NCBI GenBank assembly: GCA_021292105.1
Contig: CM037857.1
Location: 38,850,916-38,914,915, forward strand
Origin: Anadara kagoshimensis
Lineage: Eukaryota > Mollusca > Bivalvia > Arcoida > Arcidae
Reading direction: 5' to 3'
Length of the DNA stretch: 64,000 nt
Position numbers and translations under genes: made by a program. Under the pieces are notes generated by a model. That model searched no databases. It was not told where the DNA came from and saw only the letters and a list, made by a program, of their open reading frames with translations. Positions 53,301 through 60,899 of the stretch are shown piece after piece (positions within the stretch are counted from its first letter, which is position 1; each line of letters begins with the position of its first letter).

Positions 53301-55815
53301 CAAGTGGTTAGGACTACTAAATCACAATGCAAGAAAGGCTGTTTGCCAGCATGACATTTTTATTAAATATTGTTCCAGTTTACCATGCTAATAATTACAG
53401 GGATACCATCCTAAAATTGGGTTTACATTGGGATGGACTTATGCCAGTGGTGTTCTAATCAAATTTAAGATTTGTAAACATGTAAAAATACATATATTCC
53501 CTTAAAGAATTGGCTAAATCAATCTTCTTTTGATTGTTTGGATCTTTTATCCCTATGTACTTTCACTTTTAGCCAATCAGAATGTTTACCAAAATTCAGT
53601 ACAGGATCAGCAATCACAGTTGACTGTGGCCATGTCAGAAAGTGCAATGGTCAAATAAAGTTTATGTCCTGTGACATGGTTTAGAGACGACAATGGCAGA
53701 CATTTTGTACATCATTCTTTAACGGAATATCCTCGTGTGTCCTAAGTTCGTGGTACTAACAGTTTGTATTAAAAAATTAATGAGCAATCGTCAGCAAACA
53801 ATGAACATTTGAGTCTTACTTCAAATTTCTTGTCACTTCGCTTTAAAAACCGAAAATAACCTCGGCTATTTCCGTTACATACCGGTAAACATTGTTTGTA
53901 AACAATACCCTCGAGTTAGATGCTATTTTAAAGAATGTGTGGAAAGTTCGTAGGAGATCTCCCAGATCACGTGATTTCACATGATCAATTTCTAAAAATC
54001 TGATTTTATCTAAAAGCAATATTTTAAGTAGTCTAGTTTAGATTAACAACAGAATTTGTTAAAAAATAACAGCTGTATTAAGAAAAAAAGATCATACACT
54101 TCCGGTATGACATGAGCAATTGACCTCATTTTTACATCATATTATATAGTGAAAAATGCATATATTGTACTGAAAATGGCCAGGGATTTTTCTGACCTTT
54201 TTGGGAAAAGGACCTTGGGATAAAATTGGGAAAATGCTCAACAAAAATGTAATTTTGGGGAAAATCACAACAACATATTAGAAATTCTAGACCAATAGAA
54301 TACTGGTAATTGAACAAATTATATCGGTGTTCACAGCAAAATAGCACTGTCTCTTTTGTCTCTATATAAATCATCCAGCAAAATGTGGGTTAATATAGAT
54401 TGAAATCGTTATCAGAACGAGATATCCTCCGAATATGATGTTGATGATCTTGTGATTTTTTTTTTCTCAAAAAATTGATAAACATAGGTAATTGGGAATT
54501 TTTTACTACAGAATTGGGAAAAACGTATGTTTTTTTGCATTGGGAATGGGTCCCTTTACCGGACCCTGTGAATACCCAGAAAAATCCCTGATGGCGTGTC
54601 ACACGTTTTTGATTTCATTAAAAACTATATTTACCTGGTACTAAATGTTTCAAACCAAGATCAGATAAATAAGTCAAGAGACTCCATTTGCAGACAACAT
54701 AGTTTAAATCTTGATTTATTTTACATGTGACGAAAAAATAATGAGATAGTTTAAGAATAATTTGGGAATAGTAAAATCTGTCTAAAAATTAAAATTTCCG
54801 ATATTGTTACATATTTCGTAATTTTCAAACATATTTTAAAATTTTTCTAAAAAAATGGAAAGTTGAACACTTATGGCACCTTTTTGACTTTGAACATGTG
54901 CAGTGATGTGCTTCCTATGATTGATATCCGTTATAAACAAAATGCCACGGACTTGACGCTACCACGAAGTTAGAGCACATGAGGATATATGTAGAAAAGA
55001 ATGGTATATGTTGTTTTTTATAATTCCCCAGCATTACTTCAAAAACAAAGTAAAAAACCAAGGGGGGGGGGGTGGTCAACGTTTTGGATAGCGTGAAGAT
55101 AGATACCTTGTGTTATGTTTAAGTATAGAGTGTTATTTTTTAATACCAGAAACAAGTGAGTGGTGTTGAACTGCAAACTGTATGGGGAAAACAAAAAATT
55201 GTATCCTCGACCGTCCGTGATTCGAGACTCTAAAAGAAAACGAACTAAATTTGCTAACGCAACAAGAAATTGAGAGCTGAAAAATAGACAACTGATTTTT
55301 CTGGATAGTTTCACAGTAAATACCTAAATTTTGTCTTTAATGCATGAAATCGTCACTGCAGAGACGATACTCGCGTATAATAACTGAAAACAAAAATGGC
55401 CTCGAATCTTAGGACGCTCTCGATTTTAGGACGGTCGACGATATGGCAAACGTACAATTTTACGTTTTTATCAAAATGATGGAGACTTTGTCTTGGACAT
55501 TTTTGGAAACCTTTAAGCAGATAATGATATTTGCAAACAACTGTCATAGCAGCAATGTATCAGAAACAGCATAAATGATGCATCTTAACCGGTCTTAAAC
55601 GCACAAGACAAAACATCAGACGGCGATAGAATAATTTACGACAAATTGTTTTGCAAATACCACTCTCATGTGAAGGCCATCTAATTAAAGCAATATATAC
55701 AAATAAGTATCAAATAATGGCAACTGAAAATCGTGCATACTTCCATCATCATCATGTTTCCATTTTGATTTTCCATTTTGATTCCCATGCTAATTTCGTC
55801 GATGCTTGTCGCCAT
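29267..55815 (-). CDS. PUF60: Poly(U)-binding splicing factor PUF60 / half pint, complete, 13 exons in the message
   Basis: PUF60 is a nuclear U2AF-like factor that binds polypyrimidine tracts and helps recruit U2 snRNP. Exons in transcript order: 55815-55741, 52940-52898, 44803-44592, 39940-39882 (or 39769-39711), 38283-38070, 36997-36870, 36203-36132, 34802-34700, 33832-33701, 33317-33146, 31742-31525, 30822-30633, 29376-29267. The sum is 1728 nt = 575 aa plus TGA (human isoform a is 559 aa). [14 protein letters not shown] sits near residue 90. RRM1 begins IYVGS at about 131 (RNP1 KGFAFIEYE). RRM2 begins IYIAS at about 228 (RNP1 KGYGFIEYD). An Ala/Pro-rich linker follows (about 303-476), then the UHM (about 478-565) with [13 protein letters not shown] and the R-x-F loop as RYF (551-553). 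The C terminus is DLSG, as in Drosophila Hfp. All junctions are GT-AG and in phase. Confidence 0.97.
29414..29851 (+). mobile_element. 440-bp foldback element F1, copy 1 (PUF60 last intron)
   Basis: Starts TTATATAGCAATACATGC, contains the 19-bp-class hairpin CACTAGTTCTTG/CAAGAACTAGTG and ends with a long foldback: GGGTTATTGAACTGATAT...GACAATATTTCA.../...TATCAGTTCAATAACCC. Collinear with 38914-39350 over its length. Confidence 0.7.
30633..30822 (-). CDS. PUF60: PUF60 exon 12 (UHM)
   Basis: 190 nt: [35 protein letters not shown] and [11 protein letters not shown]. This is the body of the U2AF-homology motif. Acceptor TTGTAG, donor GTAAGT. Confidence 0.97.
31140..31378. repeat. Dispersed repeat D1, copy 1
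   Basis: 'GGTACTTTTTGTAATTTGCA', 'AATAACTCC', 'TCATAAAATAGTGCTT', 'GTGTCAGGATGGACAGAAG' and a C/T-rich end. Same order of words at 41555-41790. In PUF60 intron 11. Confidence 0.6.
31525..31742 (-). CDS. PUF60: PUF60 exon 11 (linker, pre-UHM)
   Basis: 218 nt: acidic/Pro-rich segment, then [19 protein letters not shown] and [15 protein letters not shown], which match the family block just before the UHM. Acceptor TTTTAG, donor GTTAGT. Confidence 0.95.
32037..32056. repeat. (GT)n microsatellite
   Basis: About 10 GT units. Confidence 0.9.
32271..33117. mobile_element. 847-bp pogo/mariner-like non-autonomous transposon, TA target
   Basis: Ends CAGTTGACTCTCGTTATC and GATAACGAGATTCAACTG are inverted; TA flanks both ends (32269-32270, 33118-33119). 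TTCGAGATAAC-type motifs recur inside both ends. CAGTTGA ends with TA duplication are typical of pogo/Tigger-type elements. No transposase ORF remains. A poly(A) run (32237-32260) and (TA)n flank it. Confidence 0.8.
33146..33317 (-). CDS. PUF60: PUF60 exon 10 (Pro/Gly linker)
   Basis: 172 nt, low-complexity Pro/Gly/Val linker ([10 protein letters not shown] ... PPVPIPVPP). Acceptor TTTTAG, donor GTAATC. A pogo-like element ends 28 bp past the donor. Confidence 0.9.
33701..33832 (-). CDS. PUF60: PUF60 exon 9 (linker)
   Basis: 44 codons: AITPPDAL..., then an alanine run and [15 protein letters not shown], matching the family [13 protein letters not shown] linker. Acceptor CTGTAG, donor GTAGGT. 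Confidence 0.94.
34700..34802 (-). CDS. PUF60: PUF60 exon 8 (RRM2 end)
   Basis: 103 nt: RNP1 GYGFIEYD, then [19 protein letters not shown]. Acceptor ATTTCAG, donor GTAAGT. Confidence 0.97.
35148..35387. mobile_element. 240-bp pogo-like MITE, TA target
   Basis: Ends CAGTAAAACC and GGCTTTTTACTG, with TA on each side. In PUF60 intron 7. Short imperfect TIRs, so moderate confidence. Confidence 0.5.
35745..35965. repeat. Dispersed repeat D2, copy 1
   Basis: 'GATCTTGGTTTAAGGT', 'ACCTTTGGACCATAAAGATT', 'CAAAGCAATTATGAGGTATG', 'GACAGACAGACATGG' and 'CCCCTCAAACTA'. Same series at 43865-44060. Confidence 0.65.
36132..36203 (-). CDS. PUF60: PUF60 exon 7 (RRM2)
   Basis: 72 nt: [23 protein letters not shown]. 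Acceptor TTTGCAG, donor GTAAGT. Middle of RRM2. Confidence 0.95.
36870..36997 (-). CDS. PUF60: PUF60 exon 6 (RRM1-RRM2 link, RRM2 start)
   Basis: 128 nt: [17 protein letters not shown], then RRM2 RNP2 [11 protein letters not shown]. Acceptor TTTACAG, donor GTAATT. Near-identical to human and fly in this stretch. Confidence 0.97.
37441..37742 (-). repeat. tRNA-derived SINE (family S1)
   Basis: On the - strand: box A-like GTAGCTCAGTAAATTGCTT, degenerate box B TGTTAGAACCCC, body with AAATGAAAGTCGCAGGG, tail AGTGAAATATTCTTGACTG, ending in (ATCA)n. Full-length but diverged. In the PUF60 intron after exon 5. Confidence 0.75.
37800..38036 (+). repeat. tRNA-derived SINE (family S3), + orientation
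   Basis: Box B GGGTTGTGGGTTCGAAAGG near 37833; body 'TCATTTGGATGAGACC', 'CATGCTAAAGACATCTCTGT', 'GGCCACCTGTGGCC', end 'GTAATAGACTGAGC'. The reverse complement matches 47520-47805. Confidence 0.65.
38070..38283 (-). CDS. PUF60: PUF60 exon 5 (RRM1)
   Basis: 214 nt encoding most of RRM1: RNP2 IYVGSI, then [19 protein letters not shown]1 KGFAFIEYE, and [21 protein letters not shown]. Acceptor TTTACAG, donor GTTTGT. Confidence 0.97.
38914..39350 (+). mobile_element. 440-bp foldback element F1, copy 2 (PUF60 intron 4)
   Basis: Ends TATTATATAGC and CTATATAATA (inverted). Same hairpin and long terminal foldback as 29414-29851, here with arms GTTGACTCGACATTTGCA / TGCAAATGTCGAGTCAAC well matched. Confidence 0.72.
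39711..39769 (-). CDS. PUF60: PUF60 exon 4, copy 2 (alternative duplicate)
   Basis: 59 nt, acceptor GTTTCAG, donor CAA|GTATG. Differs from copy 1 at two bases: a synonymous ACA to ACG, and the last base G to A, which turns the junction Arg into Lys. Same phase, so it can replace copy 1 but not be added to it. Whether it is used needs RNA data. Confidence 0.75.
39882..39940 (-). CDS. PUF60: PUF60 exon 4, copy 1 (upstream copy)
   Basis: 59 nt, acceptor CTTTCAG, donor CAG|GTATG. Encodes [19 protein letters not shown] plus the first two bases (AG) of an Arg codon, matching Drosophila QALALMCR just before RRM1. It is the better match to the family because it keeps Arg and has the stronger donor. 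A near-identical second copy lies 112 bp downstream. Confidence 0.92.
40480..40570 (-). repeat. Possible degraded tRNA-like SINE head
   Basis: Complement contains CAGTGGCTTAGTGGTAAAA, resembling box A; box B is not convincing. Confidence 0.3.
41555..41790. repeat. Dispersed repeat D1, copy 2
   Basis: Collinear with 31140-31378: 'GGTACTTTTTGTGATTCACA', 'CCATAACTCC', 'ATAAAATAGTGCTT', 'AGTGTCTGGGTGGAC'. Confidence 0.6.
42344..42361. repeat. G homopolymer (18)
   Basis: 18 consecutive G's. Exact length is uncertain in any assembly. Potential G-quadruplex. Confidence 0.8.
42692..43093. mobile_element. 402-bp TA-flanked MITE
   Basis: CAGTTGGTTTACCAGTTCCG at left and CGGAACTGGTAAAAAGACTG at right are inverted with a few mismatches. 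TA at 42690-42691 and 43094-43095. Pogo/mariner-like layout, no ORF. Confidence 0.65.
43865..44060. repeat. Dispersed repeat D2, copy 2
   Basis: Collinear with 35745-35965 ('GATCTTGGTTCAAGGT', 'CAAAGCAATTATGAGATATG'). Confidence 0.65.
44592..44803 (-). CDS. PUF60: PUF60 exon 3
   Basis: 212 nt after acceptor GCTTCAG, ending phase 0 at CAG before GTAATG. Encodes FNGSMSPQ... and the family signature [19 protein letters not shown] / [17 protein letters not shown]. Confidence 0.96.
47520..47805 (-). repeat. tRNA-derived SINE (family S3), - orientation
   Basis: On the - strand: head TGGGTGAATGGTACTGTCAC, box B GTTGTGAGTTCGAACCTC, body 'TCGTTTGGATGAGACTTGAA', 'CATGTTAAAGACACCTCTGT'. Same family as 37800-38036. 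Confidence 0.7.
50652..51021. mobile_element. 370-bp CAGGG-ended MITE, 5-bp TSD TAACA
   Basis: Ends CAGGGATTCATCAAGGGTC and GACCCTGATAAATCCCTG; TAACA on both sides (50647-50651, 51022-51026). The interior has several TTCCCAA/TTGGGAA words and matches the reverse complement of 54181-54590. Confidence 0.8.
52898..52940 (-). CDS. PUF60: PUF60 exon 2
   Basis: 43 nt, phase 0 to 1, encoding [14 protein letters not shown]. Acceptor TTTTAG, donor GTATGG. The Lys-rich stretch could be a nuclear localisation signal (inference). Confidence 0.85.
54181..54590. mobile_element. 410-bp CAGGG-ended MITE, 5-bp TSD ATGGC
   Basis: Ends CAGGGATTTTTCTG and CAGAAAAATCCCTG are exact inverted repeats. ATGGC on both sides (54176-54180, 54591-54595). 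Same family as 50652-51021 in opposite orientation. In PUF60 intron 1. Confidence 0.85.
55741..55815 (-). CDS. PUF60: PUF60 exon 1 (start codon)
   Basis: Start ATG (complement of 55813-55815) in the good context AAAATGG. 25 codons, [19 protein letters not shown]..., resembling the human N-terminal DSIKMENGQ. Ends phase 0 before donor GTATGC, and phase agreement with exon 2 supports the start. The 5' UTR and promoter must lie just above 55815 (before about 56.1 kb). No TATA box stands out. Confidence 0.87.
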
Positions 55816-56160
55816 TTTGTTTTGATCACTCCGATCTTGAACTCTCGTAATACGAGAAATATCGTGATTTAATTTTTTTCAATTACTTTAATAATGATAA
55901 ACCATAATTCACTATAGTAATTGAAACAAAAACCTTTATGCTGTGTGGCGGATTTACAAGATAGAATCCTAATATTTATTTTAATAAATTATTATACGGA
56001 AACATCCGAAAGTATACGAGTGCGCACACTTACATACAGGAATTACTTCCCTTTGATCAGTGTATTAATGTTCAAGTTTGAGAAATAAAAACTGGAAATG
56101 ATTAACTACAACTTAGATCCTTTCATATCAAGGGGCAATCCTTATAGTCCAAAGATTACT
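55816..56160 (-). promoter_or_regulatory. PUF60 5' UTR / presumed promoter region
   Basis: Sequence between the PUF60 ATG and the first retroelement. No ORF or repeat seen. A short palindrome CTCGTATTACGAG lies 32-44 bp upstream of the ATG (about 55847-55859). Promoter position is inferred from location only. Confidence 0.35.
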
Positions 56161-56531
56161 TTGTACAACGAAGTAGGCTGCTTGCAAATAAATTGTTGAC
56201 TCAGGGATATTGCAAGCCTAGGCTTATCAAAGCCCTCAAAAAGTTTTATGGCCGTCATTACAGTATTGTTGATAAGTTTGATGTCTCTGTGTCCAGGATT
56301 GCCCTGGATATATTTGACGTCTCATAGTTCCATGTTCCTTTCACACAGTTTTGATTACACACGTGGCGGATGTAGCTATAGCTAAACAGGAGGTGTTTAC
56401 CCCTTCCGGAGCACCCGGCCTCACTTCCCTGGTGGAAGTTCACGTGTCTAACCTAACTAGTCAGTTCCAAAGTTTTTACTTTGCTTCTGGCTTGTGATTC
56501 GGACATGGATTAGTATGTTTGTTTTTGATTA
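56161..56531 (+). mobile_element. Penelope-like element, 5'-truncated 3' end (copy 1)
   Basis: About 95% identical by eye to 61991-62358, where it continues a reverse transcriptase relic. Encodes the RT C-terminal tail (LLANKLLTQGYCKPRLIKA..KKFYGRH, family pattern 'QGY..L...KFYGR') then the 3' UTR up to TTTTTGATTA. Confidence 0.7.
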
Positions 56532-57298
56532 CTGATTTTTCTAAATCTAAAAATAAACATACAATGTAGGTAATTTTGAAAGTGTCATTAATGATAGAAA
56601 ATTTTAGTGATAGTCTTGACTTATGTCCATCTCTCCTTGTGGGCCAGATATCTTTCTCCTCCAAGAATCTCTGTTGGTAGCTATTTTAGCAGCTGCACTC
56701 CATGTCACAAGTCCAAAATCCGAGCTTTCCCTTCCAACAGTCCTGCGCCAGGTCTCCTTCGGCCGCCCTCTTCTCTTTCCTTCTGCTGGTGTCCATTGCA
56801 AAGCAATCCTTGGATGTTCATCTGGCTTCTGTCTTAATATGTGTCCAATCCATTGCCACCTCCAATTATCTTTTTTGTTTTTGTTCTTTCTCTGATTTCC
56901 TCATTTGTAATATTGACAGGCCAGTATATTTTGAGGATTCTTCTAAGACATTTGTGGTGGAAAGTGTCCAATAACTTTTCATCCCTGGTGGTCATTCTCT
57001 ATGTCTCGCAACCATATAATAGTACCGACACTACATTGGACAGGTATATTCTGCTCTTGGTTTTCCTGCCATACTGACTGCTTTTCCACACCTTGCCTAG
57101 CTTGTTGAATGCAACTCTTGCCTTCCCTATTCTTGCTTTGATGTCACAATCTGTCCCTCCTTTGCTGTAACTGAAACTCCAAGGTAAACAAACTTGTCAA
57201 CTTCCTCGACTTCCTCATTTCCGATTTTGAGCCTGCTTTCTCCCTTCATATTGTTACCCGCATTCAATTTCATTGTCTTAGTTTTCTTGACATTTATT

Positions 57299-58608
57299 TT
57301 AGGCTTGTTGTTTTCCAAAATTGTTTACATTGTTCACCTTCTGTTGTATGTTGTTCAGATTGCAAGATATTAGAGCTAAATCATCAGCAAAGTCCAGATC
57401 TTCAAGATTTTCCATCATTTTCCATCTGATACCAGTGTTTCCTTCCTCTGTTGCTTTCCTCATTATCCAGTCAATGATAAGTAGGAAGAGAAGTCCGGAC
57501 ATCACACAACCTTGCTTAACTCCAGATATTACTTCGAACCATTCTAATGTTCCCGAGTCATCCAATACTGCACATTTGTAGTCAACATACATGGTTCTCG
57601 TCATTCTGATAAGCTTATCTGGTATGCCATAGCTTCTCATGATTGTCCAAAGCATCTCCCTATCCACACTGTCAAAGGCCTTTTCATAATCAACAAAACA
57701 GATATATGCCGGTGTTCCACTCTACTGCTTGTTCTATAATATTTCTCAAAATGAAGATTTGTTCTGTTGTACTTCTTCCTGGTCTGAGCCCTGCTTATTC
57801 CTTTCTCAATCGTTTATCCACTCCATCTCTTACTCTTCTAATTATAACTTTACACATCACTTTGGCTGGTACTGATAGTAAAGTAATCCCTCTCCAGTTG
57901 CCGCATAAAGTCAAATCCCCTTTCTTTGGTAGTTTGACTATCAATCCCTTACTCCAATCATCAGGCATTACTTCCTTGTCCCATCTTTCTGAACAAATCT
58001 TTGAATAATTCTGCAGTAATATTGATATCTGCACACATTAATTCTGCTGTTATTGAATCCACTCCTGTTGTTTTCCCTTTTTTCAATACTTTAATTGCTT
58101 TCTTTATCTCATCTTTATTGATGTAACTGGTGTTGATCTCGTCAATTTCATTTTCACATTCTTCCACTTCTATTCTGTCTGTTGGTGCTGGCCTGTTTAG
58201 CACTTCTATACAATGTACTTTCCATCTTGCTCTTATTTCACTCTCTGTTGTTAGTATTTTCCCATTTTTATCTTTTACTGTTGTTGATTTCCTTGGTCTG
58301 TCATTACACAATCTCTTTGTGGCGTCATACACTCCCTTCATTTGGCCCTGGTTTGCCGCGTCCTCTGTTTCATGTGCTATACCGTTTATCCATCCTCTTC
58401 TATCATTTCTTAAACTCTTTTTTACTTCATTGTCTCTATCTCTGTATTCCTGTCTATACTTTTCCTGTAATCTTTCAGACTTTGTCTTGTTGACCTTGGT
58501 TTTGATTTTCCTTCTGTCTTCAATCTGCTTCCAACTGTTCTGACTTATCCGGTCTTTACTTTTATACGTTTTATATCCAATGGTGTTCCTAGCCGTTTCG
58601 TTAAACAC
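57299..58608 (-). pseudogene. LINE reverse transcriptase remnant
   Basis: Three overlapping open blocks in different frames give the RT in order: linker and fingers (KTTGVDSITAELM), palm start (GLRPGRSTTEQ after a stop at 57795), KQGC and FADD. FADD is the catalytic box (F/YADD). Broken by frameshifts. Confidence 0.82.
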
Positions 58609-59431
58609 TGATTTTATTACGTTCCATTTTTCCCTCTACCTTTTCCTCCTTATTCCTGTCATCTTCTATACTTTCGCTTTCATCCTCCTGTAAACAACTG
58701 AACCGATTTTTCAGTTCTAACACAAACTTTTCCTTCATCTCTGGTATTTTTAGTTTGTTGACCTCATATTTCCTAGTCTTATTTTCACTCTTTACTACTC
58801 TGTTCAGTTTGAGTTTTGTCTTGGCTATTACCAGACTATGGTCACTTCCCACATCAGCCCCTTGATATTTTCTTACGTCTTGGACTGACCATCTAAACTT
58901 GGAGTTGACAGCTATATGGTCTATCTGGTTCTTGTATTTACCATCTGGTGAGGTCCATGTATATTTATGTATATCTTTATGAGGGAACATGGTTGATGTT
59001 ATCACGAGATTATTCCTGGCACACAGGTTAACAAATCTCTCCCCATTGTCATTTCTTTGTCCTGTAATTAGGGCATGGTTTCCTACAATACCTTTATCTG
59101 CCTCTTCTGCTGTTCCTACTTTGACATTCCAGTCGCCCATAATTATCAATAAGTCATGCTTTGGTACCTGCTCTATTACTGACTGAACCTGCTCATAAAA
59201 TTCATCTTTTACTTCTTCATCATCTTCGTTTGTAGGAGCGCAGACCTGTATGACTGTAGTCTTGATATACTTAAAATAGAACCAAGCCGTTATGATTCTA
59301 TCATTCACCGGAGTATACCCTATCAAGCTCTTTTCTATCTCTTTGTTCAATAATATTGCCACTCCGCCTTGATGTTTGTCCTCTTTTCCTGAAAATATGA
59401 TTGTTTCATGAGTGGACATATGTATTTTCAT
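58604..59431 (-). pseudogene. LINE AP-endonuclease domain remnant
   Basis: 276-codon open stretch with GDxN and SDH catalytic motifs of the exonuclease-endonuclease-phosphatase fold, followed by a Lys/Glu-rich linker. It starts inside the domain (the first beta strands with the N and E residues are missing). Frameshifted into the next block at about 58605. Confidence 0.8.
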
Positions 59432-59440
59432 CTCAAATGC

Positions 59441-60404
59441 ACCCCGATCTTTGAGCTACCCTTCATTGTACCCCTTACACAACTACATAAATAGTAAATT
59501 CTTTAGTAATAGTAAATTACGTCAATCGAAAGGCACAGCCATGTTGTCAAAGTTTATAGGCCTATATAAACATCGACTAAAATACATTTTGGTGCATTAA
59601 TTTATTATTTACAGGAGATATTTATAATGCATAGATTAATTGAAATATTGGTTTTAATCAACGATTCGGCTCATGTAAGTAAATTGATACCCATTCCATT
59701 GAAAATCTACAAAATAGGATTATTATTTTTTGTTAAATGATTGCTTTTTCATATCATTTTGTGAACTTAACTTGAATTTAGCACCGCCAACGTTACGACA
59801 CGGTTTTGAAATTCATATTGGGGGACAAGAAGGTTATTTAAATACATGTACCAATAAGTTGTTTATTATATTAGAACCAGGTAGGTCTAGTAATAAGTTC
59901 AAGTGAAGCGGCAAATGAAAATCCGCCATTAACCGTTATTTGAGAGGGGATGTGATATCACTTTGCCAGGGGTGTGATGTCATTTTGCCAGGGGTGTGAT
60001 AGGCCTATCACTTTGCCAGGGGTGTGATCACTCAGGGGATGTCACTTTGTCAGGGGCGTGATATCATCCAGGCTGATTTCAATTTTTGTCATTTTTGACT
60101 TATCACATAGAAAAAATGATATTAGTATTATTAAAAAAACCCACAATAAAACTGTTAATATAATATCCACATAAGTTATCTAATAGACATATTAACCAAA
60201 AAACGAGCTGCAGTGTACACGTACACAAAAGTATGGCTACAATATTGTACATGTATCACAATGTGTTATGCATCTTTGAATGTCAATCTTGATGCCATCT
60301 ATTGATACACCATGTAAGTTGTCACAGTCGAGGTCAGGCAAGACGTCACGTGTGTATTGTTTGTGACTGTTCTTTTCTAAGCACTAGTCACCTGACCCTT
60401 ATGA
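59441..60404. other. Unassigned stretch with a short minisatellite
   Basis: AT-rich. Holds the CAGGGG(T)GTGAT minisatellite at 59952-60066 and otherwise nothing recognisable. Confidence 0.5.
59952..60066. repeat. Short minisatellite, ~26-36-bp unit
   Basis: Four to five copies of 'TCACTTTGCCAGGGGTGTGA' with slippage. Confidence 0.8.
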
Positions 60405-60566
60405 AGAGACCTTAAAAACCGATGCCCTGTATAACGTCAGCGTGGCACATTGCCCTCAGCACACTGCAAAGGTCAAAATCTCTGTGAGACTCATCTATAG
60501 CTGGTGGCGCCGCGATGTAAGTGAAATATTCTTGACTTTGATGTGAAACCTTTCCAATCAATCCAT
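60405..60566 (+). repeat. SINE S1 3' part (truncated)
   Basis: 'ATCTATAGCTGGTGGCGCCG', 'AAGTGAAATATTCTTGACTT', then ATCAATCAAT-like end. Same tail as 1241-1518. Confidence 0.6.
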
Positions 60567-60899
60567 CGCCGTTTAGGGTGTTTTACAGCATACATTCTAA
60601 ATATTCCAAAGGAGAAATCATAAAGAATTAAAGAAATACCCATGTCCGATAAGTGTGTAAAATTTCATTACAAAATATAATAGGAGAAAATAATGTAAAA
60701 ATGAAGCGCAGGTGACACTTTTCGAACGGTGCCCCTGAGTTACCATTTGTGGGCTTGGTAATTTTTTTAAGTGATATTTCAAAACTTTGAGTCAATAATC
60801 TAAAAATTCGAAAACTTAAAAACTTGAAGCGATTTTGGATATTTTACTTTTTAGATTTTTGGTCAAAAATCTAAAAACTCGTTTGTGACGTATATTGGT

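Larger units (their letters stand above)
56612..59440 (-). mobile_element. RTE-like non-LTR retrotransposon (LINE), degenerate
   Basis: Order on the - strand: AP endonuclease (59431-58604: GGVAILLN, GDWNVKVG, QIDHIAVN, GSDHSLV), RT N-terminal part (58608-57961), RT core (58034-57795: NWRGITLLSVPAKVM), RT palm (57667-57299: SGVKQGCVMSG, box DFADDLALIS), C-terminal part (57318-57127 and on to about 56612). At least five frameshifts or stops separate the blocks (for example near 58605, 57990, 57795, 57700 and 57310), and the endonuclease lacks its first residues, so it is dead and 5'-truncated. RTE-type clade is a judgement from motif style. The 3' end matches the fragment at 11326-11553. Confidence 0.85.

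Noticed and set aside
53098-53391. 97-codon ORF and a possible tRNA-like SINE near 53150
   Set aside because: Only a vague box B (GGGTTCATTC); no body match to the other SINEs and no protein family.
57321-58543. Several + strand ORFs (for example 58130-58543)
   Set aside because: Antisense of the LINE reverse transcriptase, whose motifs read on the - strand.
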